Counted from the first letter of the stretch, positions 34,766-43,970 are shown. The stretch is 64,000 nt of DNA from Acetobacteraceae bacterium H6797 (GCA_015223225.1 JADFCQ010000004.1:1-64000), one strand, 5' to 3'. Notes: generated from the sequence alone by a model not told the origin. A program made the numbers and translations.

Positions 34766-35521
34766 ATGTCCACACTCAAAACCGCCATCGTCACCGGCGC
34801 CGGTACAGGCGTCGGCCGTGCTGCCGCGCTGGCGCTGCTCGAGGCCGGCTGGCATGTCGCTCTGGCGGGCCGACGCCTGGAACCGCTGCAGGAGACGATC
34901 AGCCTCGCCGGTGCCTCGGCCGCGCATGCCCTGCCCGTGACGGCGGATGTCAGCGATCCCGCCTCGGTCGATGCACTTTTCACTTATGTGGAGAAGGCCT
35001 GGGGTCGTCTCGACCTGCTCTTCAACAATGCCGGCCGCGGCAGCCCGGCGCGGGAGATCGGAGAAGTTACCGATGAGGATTGGTTCGGCGTGGTCGCCGC
35101 CAATCTGAACGGCGCCTTTCTCTGCGCCCGCGCCGCGTTCCGGCTCATGAAGGCGCAATCGCCTCAGGGTGGCCGCATCATCAATAACGGCTCCATCAGC
35201 GCCCATGCTCCCCGCGTCGGCAGCGCTCCCTATACCGCAACCAAGCACGCCATCACAGGCCTGACGAAATCCATCAGCCTCGATGGCCGCCCCTATGACA
35301 TCGCTTGCGGCCAGATCGATATTGGCAATGCCGCCACGCCCATGACCGAGCGCATGACCAAGGGCGTGCCTCAGCCGCACGGGGCAATGATGGTCGAGCC
35401 GCGGATGGACGTGACGCATGTGGGTCAGGCGGTGCTGCAAATGGCCAGCCTGCCGCTCGATGCCAATATCCAGTTCATGACCATCATGGCGACCAAGATG
35501 CCCTTCCTCGGGCGCGGCTGA
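34766..35521 (+). CDS. SDR family oxidoreductase
   Basis: 251 residues from the ATG at 34766 (GGGGGA upstream). A classical short-chain dehydrogenase: [10 protein letters not shown] (residues 10-19), NNAGRGSP near 86, Ser in [11 protein letters not shown] near 140 and [10 protein letters not shown] near 154. [17 protein letters not shown] and PFLGRG at the C-terminus recur in short SDRs annotated as 3-oxoacyl reductases, but the substrate is unknown. It follows the ABC operon by 86 bases in the same direction and may be read with it. Confidence 0.85.
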   Translation: MSTLKTAIVTGAGTGVGRAAALALLEAGWHVALAGRRLEPLQETISLAGASAAHALPVTADVSDPASVDALFTYVEKAWGRLDLLFNNAGRGSPAREIGEVTDEDWFGVVAANLNGAFLCARAAFRLMKAQSPQGGRIINNGSISAHAPRVGSAPYTATKHAITGLTKSISLDGRPYDIACGQIDIGNAATPMTERMTKGVPQPHGAMMVEPRMDVTHVGQAVLQMASLPLDANIQFMTIMATKMPFLGRG

Positions 35522-35606
35522 GCGATCGACAGGCCCTCGGAGCGCAACCCCCGCTTTTCCCGCGTGTTGAAACGGCAGAAACGTCCCCGCAGAAGAGGAG
35601 GTCGCC

Positions 35607-35843
35607 ATGCCGCAGGAACCCACGGAACGCGAGGAGCGGATTCGCGAGAGGGCCTATATGCTCTGGCAAGGCGCGGGCTCGCCCGTCGGCGAGGCTGAAG
35701 CCTTCTGGCATAAGGCCATCGAGGAGTTGGAGGCGGAGTGGCGCTCGGAAAGCATGGTCGACAAGGAAATCGCCGACAGCTTTCCCGCCTCCGATCCGCC
35801 GTCCCATACCGGGATCACCGGTGCAGGCGGGACGAAGCGGTAA
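35607..35843 (+). CDS. DUF2934 family small protein
   Basis: 78 residues, with GAGGAGG before the ATG. The N-terminal half REERIRERAYMLWQGAGSPV, then EAEAFWHKAIEEL, is the DUF2934 signature. The second half, EIADSFPASDPPSHTG, is a short motif common at the end of small alphaproteobacterial proteins. The protein is charged, soluble and probably helical. Function unknown; such genes are often linked to general stress responses, which this sequence does not itself show. Confidence 0.9.
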   Translation: MPQEPTEREERIRERAYMLWQGAGSPVGEAEAFWHKAIEELEAEWRSESMVDKEIADSFPASDPPSHTGITGAGGTKR

Positions 35844-35939
35844 TCTCCGCGTCCTGCCCATGCTTAATAAGCTGCCATGTGCTGACGGCGTGATGCTTTG
35901 CCTTGATCCTGTCATAGGAGAGAGCGAGCATAGGCCGTC

Positions 35940-36740
35940 ATGCATCCATTGATCGGTATCCCCTGCTGCATCAAAGCTTTCGGCGTCTTCGGAATGCCGA
36001 ATCATGCGGTGTCAGACCATTACATCAAAGTGGTTCGCGGCCCGGTCGGCGGAATGCCCGTCGCACTGCCCGCGATTGGGGAAGACATCTCCTTGGAGAT
36101 TCTTCCACGGCTCGATGGCCTGCTGCTGACCGGCAGCCGCTCGAACGTATGCCCCACTTATTATGATGGCCCTGCTCATGCCACCGGCACGCCGGAAGAC
36201 CATGAGAGGGATGAGACGACGCTTCCGCTCATCAGGAAGGCGTTGGAGATCGGTCTTCCTCTCTTCGCCATCTGCCGGGGCATGCAAGAGCTGAACGTCG
36301 CCCTTGGCGGCTCGCTCGACCAACGGATCCAGGATCTGCCGGGCCGGATGGACCATTCCACGCCCAGCGAGCAAGCGTTGCCGAAGGCCCGAACCGGTAA
36401 GGCGCATGCCGTGAACGTCGCCCAGGATTCGACCCTGCAGCGGCTTTGGGCGGATCTGCCGGGTCATGGGAAGCCGGTGATGGTCAATTCCCTGCACAAT
36501 CAGGGCGTTGCGAGGCTTGCATCCCGCCTGACCGTCGAAGCGAGGGCCCCGGATGGCACCGTGGAGGCTGTGCGCGTCACAGACGCCAAGGGCTTCGCCA
36601 TGGGGGTCCAGTGGCATCCGGAATATGACTGGCAGACGGACTCTCGATCGCGCCGGCTTTTCGATGCCTTTGGGGCGGCAGCAGCTCAATGGGCCAGCCG
36701 CCGAAGCGGACTGGAACTGGGCAAGCTCGCGGCAGATTGA
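35940..36740 (+). CDS. Class I glutamine amidotransferase, PuuD-like gamma-glutamyl-GABA hydrolase family
   Basis: 266 residues. The triad is complete: nucleophile Cys in LFAICRGMQELNVALGG near residue 111, and His and Glu in GVQWHPEYDWQ near 222. DGLLLTGSRSNVCPTYYDG near 59 and VNSLHNQGV near 180 are further PuuD-family elements. These enzymes release glutamate from gamma-glutamylated compounds such as gamma-Glu-GABA in putrescine breakdown. No other Puu gene is nearby, so the substrate is open. Confidence 0.88.
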   Translation: MHPLIGIPCCIKAFGVFGMPNHAVSDHYIKVVRGPVGGMPVALPAIGEDISLEILPRLDGLLLTGSRSNVCPTYYDGPAHATGTPEDHERDETTLPLIRKALEIGLPLFAICRGMQELNVALGGSLDQRIQDLPGRMDHSTPSEQALPKARTGKAHAVNVAQDSTLQRLWADLPGHGKPVMVNSLHNQGVARLASRLTVEARAPDGTVEAVRVTDAKGFAMGVQWHPEYDWQTDSRSRRLFDAFGAAAAQWASRRSGLELGKLAAD

Positions 36741-36779
36741 TCAGAAATTTACTCCTCGCCCGCAGAAAACCTTATGGTT

Positions 36780-36808
36780 TTGCATTGCGGACACGGTGAA
36801 GGTATTAT
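36780..36808 (+). promoter_or_regulatory. Promoter of candidate sRNA (TTGCAT-N17-TATTAT)
   Basis: The -35-like TTGCAT (36780-36785) and -10-like TATTAT (36803-36808) are exactly 17 bases apart. A start near 36815 coincides with the first base of a strong hairpin. Confidence 0.5.
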
Positions 36809-36814
36809 CTATGA

Positions 36815-36927
36815 GCTATCCGGTAACATCCGGATAGCGGTTGAGCACTGGTATTCCCCTGCCGGCTCGCCCGACCATTCCGATCGGAAAATGGCGCCCG
36901 GTCACCCCCCTGACCGGGCGCTTTTTT
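36815..36927 (+). ncRNA. Candidate small RNA, about 113 nt
   Basis: It lies between a promoter-like element and a strong intrinsic terminator, in a region without an ORF. The 5' end is a 9-bp hairpin (36815-36823 GCTATCCGG with 36830-36838 CCGGATAGC). A middle hairpin forms around CCATTCCGATCGGAAAATGG. The 3' end is an 11-bp terminator stem with a T tract. The upstream gene ended 74 bases earlier, and the only gene downstream is on the other strand, so a free-standing transcript is the simplest reading. I do not recognise the family. Confidence 0.5.
36894..36927 (+). terminator. Intrinsic terminator of sRNA candidate
   Basis: An 11-bp stem (36894-36904 GCGCCCGGTCA with 36911-36921 TGACCGGGCGC) with a C-rich loop, followed by six T at 36922-36927. 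It would also stop read-through from the amidotransferase gene. Confidence 0.9.
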
Positions 36928-36938
36928 CGTGGCGCGCC

Positions 36939-38360
36939 TTAGGCTTGCTTGCTTGGGGCAACACGCCCTGAAGCGATCCCGGCTCCAGCATCGCGCGGCA
37001 AGCTTGCGAAAAGAGGGGCGCCGGCCAGAACCAGGACGGACGCGACAGCGAAGGCGACCGTGAAATCGAATCCAGCGGGCTGATCATGCCCATTCAGGGC
37101 CAGCATCAACTGCATCGTCCCGGCCGCGACCGCGACACCAACGGCCTGAGGGGCCTGCTGGGCGGTGCCATAGAATGACGTCGCGGCGGAGAGCCTCGCC
37201 GGTGGCACATCGGCGAAGGCGAGCGCATTCATTGAGGTGAACTGGAGCGAACGGGATAGGCCACCGATAAGCAACACGACGAAGATCGCCGCCATAGGCC
37301 ACCCCGGCGCGAAAAACCCGCAGATCAACATCACGACCGCAGAGACGACCGTATTCCAGACGAGCACGTCCTTCACAGCGAACCAGCTCAAGGCAAACCG
37401 CGTCATCGGCTTCATACAGAAGGCGCCCAGCGCCGAGGCCAGCGAGACCATGCCGCTCTGGGAGGCTGAAACCCCGAAGCCGATCTGCAAGCTCAGCGGC
37501 ACAAGAAAGGGGACCGCGCCGGCTCCCATGCGAAAGATCGAGCCCGCTATCGTCGGCGCCCTGAAACTCGGGATAGAGAGCAGAGCCAGATCGACAGCCG
37601 GATTGATCGCCCGGCGGCAGTGCCTGATCGCCAGGGCGCCAATGACCACGCCCAGAACAATGCATGTCTCCGGCACGAAGCGCGGGAAGAGACCACGGCC
37701 GACCGTCTCGACGCCGACCATCAGCAACGTCAGCGCCGTGCCGACCAGGGTCATGCCCGGCAAATCGGGCTCCTGAGGCTTCCGCTGCTCCACATCGGGG
37801 ATGAAGCGCCAAATCAGCAGCAGCCCGATCAAACCAACGGGTAGGTTCACCCAGAAGACGGCGCGCCAGGAAATCGCATCCGTCAGAAACCCACCCAGAG
37901 GAGGGCCACAGACGGGCCCGATCAGAGCCGGCATAGTCAGCCAGGTGGTCGCCGAGAGCAGTTCTTCCTTCCTGACCTTCCGCAAGAGCAGTAGGCGGCC
38001 GACCGGAACCATCATGGCCCCGCCGAGCCCCTGAAGCACCCGGGCGCCCACGAGGGAACCAAGCCCTTGGGCCATGCCGCAGAGCAGTGAGGCGAAGGTG
38101 AAGACGGCAATCGCCGCCATGAAAACGCGCTTGGCGCCAAACCTATCCGCCACCCAGCCGCTCAGCGGGATGAACACCGTCAGCGCGACCAGATAGGCGG
38201 TGATGGCCGTCGAGAGGTGAAGCGGCGGCTGGTCGAGATCGCGCGCCATGGAAGGCAAGGCTGTCGCAACGACCGAACCGTCGAGATTCTGCATAAACAA
38301 GGCGCTCGCGACGATCGCGGCGATAATACGGGGATCAGTCTCGCGGCTGCTCGGCGGCAT
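36939..38360 (-). CDS. MFS transporter, DHA2 (EmrB/QacA) family drug exporter
   Basis: 473 residues from the ATG at 38360 (a GTG six bases earlier is also in frame). About 13-14 transmembrane helices. DHA2 markers are FMQNLDGSVVATALPSM near residue 24, PLSGWVADRFGAKRVFM near 70 (motif A) and LQGLGGAMMVPVGRLL near 112 (motif C region), then GPVCGPPLGGFLTDAISWRA. It uses the proton gradient to expel drugs or other amphiphiles. No membrane-fusion partner (EmrA) or regulator is adjacent. Confidence 0.88.
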   Translation of the reverse strand: MPPSSRETDPRIIAAIVASALFMQNLDGSVVATALPSMARDLDQPPLHLSTAITAYLVALTVFIPLSGWVADRFGAKRVFMAAIAVFTFASLLCGMAQGLGSLVGARVLQGLGGAMMVPVGRLLLLRKVRKEELLSATTWLTMPALIGPVCGPPLGGFLTDAISWRAVFWVNLPVGLIGLLLIWRFIPDVEQRKPQEPDLPGMTLVGTALTLLMVGVETVGRGLFPRFVPETCIVLGVVIGALAIRHCRRAINPAVDLALLSIPSFRAPTIAGSIFRMGAGAVPFLVPLSLQIGFGVSASQSGMVSLASALGAFCMKPMTRFALSWFAVKDVLVWNTVVSAVVMLICGFFAPGWPMAAIFVVLLIGGLSRSLQFTSMNALAFADVPPARLSAATSFYGTAQQAPQAVGVAVAAGTMQLMLALNGHDQPAGFDFTVAFAVASVLVLAGAPLFASLPRDAGAGIASGRVAPSKQA

Positions 38361-38481
38361 GGGCACTCGGCTTCGAGGAAGAGGGCTTTCCTGGCGTCGG
38401 AAGGCTAGGCCCGTTTTCCGTGGGCGACCATAGGCGCGCGACGCGGGAAAGTATGCAGTTGTCTACATGCTTGAGTCGCCC

Positions 38482-39273
38482 TCAGAGCTTCCGCGCCGCG
38501 ATGAGGAACTCCTTGTTGCCTTCCGGGCCGGTAATGGGGCTCGCGGTGATGCCCAGCACATCCCAACCCTCGAGCCCCTCCCACCAATGGCGGACCTTGT
38601 CGCACACCGCCTGGTGCACTGCCGGGTCACGGACGACGCCGCCCTTCCCGACCTGCCCCGGCCCGGCCTCGAATTGCGGCTTGATCAGCGCAATAGCCCA
38701 GGCGCCGGAAACACAGAGGGAGAGCGCTGCCGGCAATACCGTCGCCAGCCCGATGAAGGACGCATCGCAGACCAGGCAGTCCAAGGGCTCCTCGATCACG
38801 GTGGCATCGAGGTAGCGCGCGTTGGTCTTCTCCATGACGACGACACGGGGATCGGTGCGCAGGGACCAGGCCAGCTGGCCGTGGCCCACATCGACCGCGA
38901 AAACCTTCCTTGCGCCATGCTGCAGCAGGACATCGGTGAAACCGCCGGTCGAAGCCCCGACATCAATGGCCGTGCGGTCCTTCGGATCCAAGCCGAAATG
39001 CGCAATGCCATGCGCCAGCTTGATACCGCCCCGGCTGACCCAGGGGTGTTCCTGGCCCTTTACGGCGAGCGGGAGATCGCCGGCCAGCAACTGGCCCGGC
39101 TTGTCGATGCGCGTATCGCCGCTGAATACCTTGCCCGCCATAATCAGTGCCTGGGCGCGGCTGCGGCTATCGACAAGTCCGCGTTCAACCAGCAGCAGAT
39201 CGACCCGCTGTTTGGCCGAGGCCTTCGCCAGGGCCGAGCGAGGCGAGGTCTCGGGTTGGGTCGTGTCAGGCAA
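38482..39273 (-). CDS. tlyA: TlyA family rRNA 2'-O-methyltransferase / hemolysin-like protein
   Basis: 263 residues from a TTG at 39273, chosen because AGGAG lies seven bases upstream; the frame is open further but without a ribosome site. The N-terminal S4 RNA-binding domain (RVDLLLVERGLVDSRSRAQA near residue 24) is followed by an FtsJ-type methyltransferase domain with TAIDVGASTGGFTDVLLQHG near 101, KVFAVDVGHGQL and LIKPQFEAG near 198. TlyA methylates ribosomal RNA in mycobacteria. In alphaproteobacteria it usually follows dxs, whereas here two ompA-type genes lie in between. Confidence 0.92.
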   Translation of the reverse strand: MPDTTQPETSPRSALAKASAKQRVDLLLVERGLVDSRSRAQALIMAGKVFSGDTRIDKPGQLLAGDLPLAVKGQEHPWVSRGGIKLAHGIAHFGLDPKDRTAIDVGASTGGFTDVLLQHGARKVFAVDVGHGQLAWSLRTDPRVVVMEKTNARYLDATVIEEPLDCLVCDASFIGLATVLPAALSLCVSGAWAIALIKPQFEAGPGQVGKGGVVRDPAVHQAVCDKVRHWWEGLEGWDVLGITASPITGPEGNKEFLIAARKL

Positions 39274-39336
39274 CGGCCATCTCCTGCTAGCTGGGCATTC
39301 AATATGCCACACAGGATAAGCGAGGCCGAGAGGTCA

Positions 39337-39372
39337 TGAAAAAGGGGGCCTTTCGGCGCCCTTTCCCATTTG
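39337..39372 (-). terminator. Intrinsic terminator after distal OmpA gene
   Basis: On the minus strand a GGGCGCC-GAAA-GGCCCCC stem with one C-C mismatch is followed by a T tract. It is homologous to the terminator of the paralogue at 40.68 kb. It implies that tlyA downstream needs its own promoter or read-through. Confidence 0.75.
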
Positions 39373-39752
39373 CTGCGAGCGAAGGCTCTGCGGGATTAGC
39401 GCAGAACGATCTCCACGCGGCGGTTCTGCGGCTCGCGCACGCCGTCCGCCGTCGGGACCAGCGGACGGCTCTCGCCGAAGGCCTGGATCGACATGCTGCT
39501 GCGCGACACGCCCAGGCGCTCCAGCTCGGCGGCAACCGCGTTGGCGCGGCGCATCGAGAGGGCCTGGTTGTACTGCGGCGTGCCCGAACGGTCGGCGTGG
39601 CCGGAGACCTCGATACGGGTCACCTGCTGACGCTTGCTGTTCTGAGCGGCTTCCGAAGTGATCTGGCGAGCACGATCCGTCAGCTGCGAGCTGTCGAAAT
39701 CGAAGAACACCAGGTAGGTGCGCGCCGGGGCCGGAGCCGGGGTCACGACCGG
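39341..39752. repeat. Near-identical repeat copy 1 (3' part of OmpA gene plus terminator)
   Basis: 412 bases aligned without gaps to 40681-41092 (offset 1340), with about eighteen differences by eye. It covers the OmpA-like domain, the stop codon, the spacer and the terminator, so similarity outside coding sequence is also retained. Confidence 0.85.
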
Positions 39753-40496
39753 AGCGGGAGCCGGGGCCATCACCGGAGCAGCCGGCTGGCCGAAGGCGTA
39801 GCGCAGACCGATCATGATCGAGTGGTTGCCGTAATCGACGTCCACCTTACGCGACGCGACGCTGCCGGCAATCACGCGGTTCGCCTTCAGGCTCTGCTCA
39901 AGGGTCGCAAAGTAGCGATATTCGGCCGTGAAGGACAGGCCCGGCACCGAGGTGATCGGCATGGCGATACCGGCAATGCCCTGATAGGCGAAGGCGCCGT
40001 CAGAACCAACGATGTCGAGGCGGTTGAAGGGATTCGAGCCGGTCAAGCGCACACTCTGATAGTTCAGCCAGGCATAGCCGACACCGCCGCCGATATACGG
40101 CGTGATGCCCATCGGCAGGCCGAGATCGAAGTCATACAGCACGTTCGCCATGGCGCCGAAGCTGTAGTTGTGGCCCTTCGCGCGGCCCGGCGAACCGAAA
40201 GCCGGGATATTGCCGTCATCGACGTTATTATAACGATAGTTGCCTTCGATTTCAGCGCGGAGACCGTTGCCGAAACCCCAACCGGCGGACACGACCGCGG
40301 CGACGCCGGGCTTGAAGCTCAGATCGGCACCACCGCCGGTGTAGCTGCTCGGGCTGACATCCGTGTCCCGGGACAGGTTCAGGCCAGCGCCAGCGCCGAC
40401 ATAAAAGCCGCTGATCTGCTCAGCATGCGCGGAAACGGCGGCCACAGCCGGAAGGGTAAGCATCGTGGCGGCAAGCAGAGCGTGACGCATCGACAT
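39396..40496 (-). CDS. OmpA family outer-membrane protein (distal paralogue)
   Basis: 366 residues from the ATG at 40496 (GGAG upstream). A signal peptide (MRHALLAATMLTLPAVAAVS) precedes an eight-strand OmpA-like beta-barrel (ISGFYVGAGAGLNLS near 27 through HSIMIGLRYAFG near 237). A Pro/Ala linker (APAPAPVVTPAPAPART) leads to the peptidoglycan-binding OmpA-like domain with FFDFDSSQLTDRAR, EVSGHADRSGTPQYNQALS and VREPQNRRVEIVLR, whose Asp and Arg contact meso-diaminopimelate. It tethers the outer membrane to the cell wall. It is a tandem duplicate of the next upstream gene, separated by 239 bases and a terminator. Confidence 0.94.
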   Translation of the reverse strand: MSMRHALLAATMLTLPAVAAVSAHAEQISGFYVGAGAGLNLSRDTDVSPSSYTGGGADLSFKPGVAAVVSAGWGFGNGLRAEIEGNYRYNNVDDGNIPAFGSPGRAKGHNYSFGAMANVLYDFDLGLPMGITPYIGGGVGYAWLNYQSVRLTGSNPFNRLDIVGSDGAFAYQGIAGIAMPITSVPGLSFTAEYRYFATLEQSLKANRVIAGSVASRKVDVDYGNHSIMIGLRYAFGQPAAPVMAPAPAPVVTPAPAPARTYLVFFDFDSSQLTDRARQITSEAAQNSKRQQVTRIEVSGHADRSGTPQYNQALSMRRANAVAAELERLGVSRSSMSIQAFGESRPLVPTADGVREPQNRRVEIVLR

Positions 40497-40622
40497 CGCG
40501 ATCTCCATTAGTGTTAATTACCGCGGCCATTTGCCGCGACCGGGTTTCTGAACGTCACGCTATCTGATTTGTTGCAGCCTCACAGGACGATCTGCATCGC
40601 CAAACGTGACAGGAATGCAAAC

Positions 40623-40640
40623 TGTGGCAAATTAGCCACA
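40623..40640. promoter_or_regulatory. Inverted repeat TGTGGC-N6-GCCACA upstream of distal OmpA gene
   Basis: A perfect 6+6 dyad, 127-144 bases before the start of the distal OmpA gene and beyond the terminator of the proximal one. It is a possible operator. It is short enough to be chance. Confidence 0.25.
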
Positions 40641-40676
40641 AAAACTCTCGATTTCGTGAGATCATGTAGAGAGGCA

Positions 40677-40708
40677 CGAAAAAGGGCGCCTTTCGGCGCC
40701 CTTTTTCA
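40677..40708 (-). terminator. Intrinsic terminator after proximal OmpA gene
   Basis: A perfect 10-bp stem (AAAGGGCGCC with GGCGCCCTTT around a GAAA tetraloop) followed by T on the minus strand. It separates the two OmpA genes into two transcripts. Confidence 0.92.
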
Positions 40709-41092
40709 TTTGCTGCGAGCGAAAGCTCTGCGCGATTAGCGCAGAACGATCTCCACGCGGCGGTTCTGCGGCTCGCGCACGCCGTCCGCTGTCGGGACCA
40801 GCGGACGGCTCTCGCCGAAGGCCTGGATCGACATGCTGCTGCGCGACACGCCCAGGCGCTCCAGCTCGGCGGCAACCGCGTTGGCGCGGCGCAGCGAGAG
40901 GGCCTGGTTGTACTGCGGCGTGCCCGAACGGTCGGCGTGGCCGGAGACCTCGATGCGGGTCACCTGCACGCGCTTGCTGTTCTCGGCGGCTTCCGAAGTG
41001 ATCTGGCGAGCGCGATCCGTCAGCTGGGCGCTGTCGAAGTCGAAGAACACCAGGTAGGTGCGAGCCGGGGCCGGAGCCGGGGTCACGACCGG
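40681..41092. repeat. Near-identical repeat copy 2 (3' part of OmpA gene plus terminator)
   Basis: Partner of 39341-39752. Similarity of the two genes falls clearly upstream of this block, in the linker and barrel-encoding part. Confidence 0.85.
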
Positions 41093-41824
41093 CGGGGCGA
41101 CCGGAGCGACAACCGGAGCGGGCTGCACGCCGAAGGCGTAGCGCAGGCCGATGAGCACGGAGTGGTTGGCATAATCAACCTTCACCTTGCCGGAGTCGGT
41201 CGTGGAGCGCGCCTTCAGCTCCTGCTCGAGGGTCGCGAAGTAGCGATACTCGGCGGTGAGCGAGAGGCCCGGCACCGAGCTGATCGGCAGCGAAAGGCCG
41301 GCGATGCCCTGATAGGCGAAAGCGCCGTCAGAACCGAAGATATCGAGCGTGTCGGTCACGCCCTTCAGCTTCACGTCCTGATAGTTCAGCCAAGCATAGC
41401 CGACGCCACCGCCGATATACGGCGTGATGCCCATCGGCAGGCCGAGGTCGAAGTCATACAGCACGTTCGCCATGGCGCCGATGCCGTAGTTGTAGCCGGA
41501 GGCGCCACGGTGGCCGAGACCACGGGCCGGGCGGCCGTCATCGACCCAGTTATGGCGGTAGCTACCCTCGATCTCGGCGCGGAGGCCGTTACCGAAGCCA
41601 TAACCGGCGGAGAGGACAGCACCCAGGCCGGAGTCGAAGTTCACCTTGGCGCCGTTGCCGGCGACGCCGGCAAGGCCAACGCCCTTCGAGTCAACGCTGG
41701 TTTCCTGCTGGAGGTTGAGACCAGCGCCAGCGCCCACGTAGAAACCGCTAACCGGCTGAGCATGCACGGCCGCCGGCAGGAGCGCAGCGGAGGCCAGCAG
41801 CAGGATACGAAGGGATGACTTCAT
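40736..41824 (-). CDS. OmpA family outer-membrane protein (proximal paralogue)
   Basis: 362 residues from the ATG at 41824 (AAGGAT upstream); the longer open frame upstream is not secretory. Layout is the same as the distal copy: signal peptide MKSSLRILLLASAALLPAAV, barrel from VSGFYVGAGAGLNLQQ to HSVLIGLRYAFG, Pro-rich linker, then the OmpA-like domain with FFDFDSAQLTDRAR and EVSGHADRSGTPQYNQALS. The barrels differ mainly in their surface loops (for example KGVGLAGVAGNGAKVNF here), as expected for diverging exposed regions. It is transcribed separately from dxs and from its copy. Confidence 0.94.
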   Translation of the reverse strand: MKSSLRILLLASAALLPAAVHAQPVSGFYVGAGAGLNLQQETSVDSKGVGLAGVAGNGAKVNFDSGLGAVLSAGYGFGNGLRAEIEGSYRHNWVDDGRPARGLGHRGASGYNYGIGAMANVLYDFDLGLPMGITPYIGGGVGYAWLNYQDVKLKGVTDTLDIFGSDGAFAYQGIAGLSLPISSVPGLSLTAEYRYFATLEQELKARSTTDSGKVKVDYANHSVLIGLRYAFGVQPAPVVAPVAPPVVTPAPAPARTYLVFFDFDSAQLTDRARQITSEAAENSKRVQVTRIEVSGHADRSGTPQYNQALSLRRANAVAAELERLGVSRSSMSIQAFGESRPLVPTADGVREPQNRRVEIVLR

Positions 41825-42044
41825 CGTTGCATCTATCCTTGGGCAACTTGGGAAACCGTCGCGGCCGACATGGCGCCCGTTCTCCGGCAAGTGACGGCAA
41901 AGATACGAGACGGTTCGGACAAGGAAAGAGCGAAAGCCGGGTGTGGCTTTCAATCGTGGCGTGCGTGGCGCAAAGGACACAGACGGCGTCACTAGCCCGC
42001 CAATTCATCGAATAAAGCGGGCGCCCAATACCTGAAAAGCCGCC

Positions 42045-43970
42045 TTAAGCGCTGGCTGAGCGCGAATCACTCGCCGGACCGAGCGCGTTTAGGGCTGCCG
42101 TTACGATATGGGAAGCTGTGAGACCTGCCTGATCGTACTGCTTCTTGGGGCTCTCGTGGTCGATATACGAATCGGGCAGACACATCGGGCGGAAGCGGAG
42201 GCCGTGATCCAGCAGGCCCTTCCAGGCGAGGTGCTGGGCGACAAGGCTACCGAAGCCGCCGACCGATCCCTCCTCAATGGTGATCAGCACCTCATGCCCG
42301 CGCGCCAGCCGCTCGATAAGCGCCTTATCCAGTGGCTTCGCGAAGCGTGCATCGGCCACCGTGCAGGAGAAACCGCGCGCCGACAGTTCATCCGCAGCAC
42401 GCAGGCATTCGGCCAGACGGGTCCCATAGGAAAGGAGCGCGATGGTCGAGCCCTCCTTCACCATCCTTCCCTTACCGATGGCCAGGACTTCACCCTTCTC
42501 CGGCAAGGGTAGGCCAAGCCCCTCCCCACGCGGATAGCGGAAGGCGATCGGGCCGTCGTCATAGGCTGCCGCCGTGGCGACCATATGGACCAGTTCGCTC
42601 TCATCCGCCGGCGCCATCAGGACCATGTTCGGCAGGCAGCCGAGATAGGCCACGTCATAGGCCCCGGCATGGGTCGCGCCATCCGCACCCACCAACCCCG
42701 CCCGATCCAGCGCGAAACGCACCGGCAGGTTCTGGAGGGCGACGTCGTGCATGACCTGGTCATAGGCACGCTGCAGGAAGGTCGAGTAGATCGCACAGAA
42801 GGGCTTCATGCCCTCGGTGGCCAGGCCGGCGGCGAAGGTCACCGCATGCTGCTCGGCGATGCCTACGTCGAAATGCCGGCGGGGAAACTTCTGCGCGAAG
42901 CGATCGAGGCCCGTGCCGCCTGGCATGGCGGCCGTGATGGCAACGATACGGTCATCCGCCTCGGCCTCGGCAATGAGCGCCTTGGAGAAGACCTTGGTAT
43001 AGCTCGGCGGGCCCGGCGGCGCCTTCGCCTGCTCCCCCGTCACCACATTGAATTTCTGAACGCCGTGATACTTGTCGGGCGCCGCCTCGGCAGGGGCGTA
43101 GCCCTTGCCCTTCTGCGTGACGACATGGAGCAGGATGGGGTGCGCGTCATCCGCATCGCGCAGATTGCGCAGGATTGGCAGAAGGTAGTCCAGATCATGC
43201 CCGTCGATCGGACCGACATAATAGAAGCCCAGTTCCTCGAAGAGCGTGCCGCCCGTCAGCAGGCCCCGCGCGTACTCGTCGGCGCGGCGCGCCGCCCGCT
43301 CAAGCGGGCCCGGAAAGCGTCGGGCGATCCGCGCCATGGTCTCCCGTATAGAGAGGAACGGCCGGGACGAGATGAGCCGCGAAAGATAGGATGACATGGC
43401 GCCCACGGGCGGCGCGATGGACATGTCATTGTCGTTCAGAACGACGATCAGACGGGAGCGCATGGCCCCCGCATTATTCATGGCTTCATAGGCCATGCCG
43501 GCGCTCATCGCGCCGTCGCCGATCACGGCGATGACCTGCCGCTTGTCCTCCCCCTTCAGATCCCGCGCGACGGCCATGCCGAGGCCGGCCGAGATCGAGG
43601 TCGAGGAATGGGCCGCACCAAAGGGGTCGTATTCACTCTCGCTGCGCCGGGTGAAGCCGGACAGGCCACCACCCTGCCGCAAGGTACGGATACGGTCCCG
43701 GCGACCGGTAAGGATCTTATGCGGGTAGCATTGATGCCCCACATCCCAGATCAGTCGGTCGCGAGGCGTGTCGAAAATCGCATGGATGGCGACCGTCAGT
43801 TCCACCACGCCCAGGCTCGCGCCGAGATGGCCTCCGGTGCGCGAGACGGCGTCGATGGTCTCCGCGCGCAGTTCACTCGCGAGTTGCTTGAGCTGTTCGG
43901 TCGAGAAATTCCGCAGATCGGCCGGCACGCGCACACGGTCGAGCAAAGGCGTAACGGGCGGCGTGGCCAT
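42045..43970 (-). CDS. dxs: 1-deoxy-D-xylulose-5-phosphate synthase
   Basis: 641 residues from the ATG at 43970, overlapping the ispA stop by one base (TGATG) with GGAG upstream. A thiamine-diphosphate enzyme condensing pyruvate and glyceraldehyde 3-phosphate, the first step of the MEP isoprenoid pathway. Visible elements: [20 protein letters not shown] near 46, [19 protein letters not shown] near 73, the ThDP/Mg motif [18 protein letters not shown] near 151, [16 protein letters not shown] near 367 and the C-terminal transketolase domain with [14 protein letters not shown] near 567. It is the last gene of the xseB-ispA-dxs unit. Confidence 0.97.
   Translation of the reverse strand: MATPPVTPLLDRVRVPADLRNFSTEQLKQLASELRAETIDAVSRTGGHLGASLGVVELTVAIHAIFDTPRDRLIWDVGHQCYPHKILTGRRDRIRTLRQGGGLSGFTRRSESEYDPFGAAHSSTSISAGLGMAVARDLKGEDKRQVIAVIGDGAMSAGMAYEAMNNAGAMRSRLIVVLNDNDMSIAPPVGAMSSYLSRLISSRPFLSIRETMARIARRFPGPLERAARRADEYARGLLTGGTLFEELGFYYVGPIDGHDLDYLLPILRNLRDADDAHPILLHVVTQKGKGYAPAEAAPDKYHGVQKFNVVTGEQAKAPPGPPSYTKVFSKALIAEAEADDRIVAITAAMPGGTGLDRFAQKFPRRHFDVGIAEQHAVTFAAGLATEGMKPFCAIYSTFLQRAYDQVMHDVALQNLPVRFALDRAGLVGADGATHAGAYDVAYLGCLPNMVLMAPADESELVHMVATAAAYDDGPIAFRYPRGEGLGLPLPEKGEVLAIGKGRMVKEGSTIALLSYGTRLAECLRAADELSARGFSCTVADARFAKPLDKALIERLARGHEVLITIEEGSVGGFGSLVAQHLAWKGLLDHGLRFRPMCLPDSYIDHESPKKQYDQAGLTASHIVTAALNALGPASDSRSASA

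Noticed and set aside
36811-36837. Eight-codon ORF (MSYPVTSG) at the start of the sRNA candidate
   Set aside because: It begins before the predicted transcript start, has no codon clustering and lies within the 5' hairpin; not a convincing leader peptide.
39341-41092. Tandem repeat considered as a mobile element
   Set aside because: No transposase, terminal inverted repeats or target duplications. The repeat is explained by paralogous OmpA genes.
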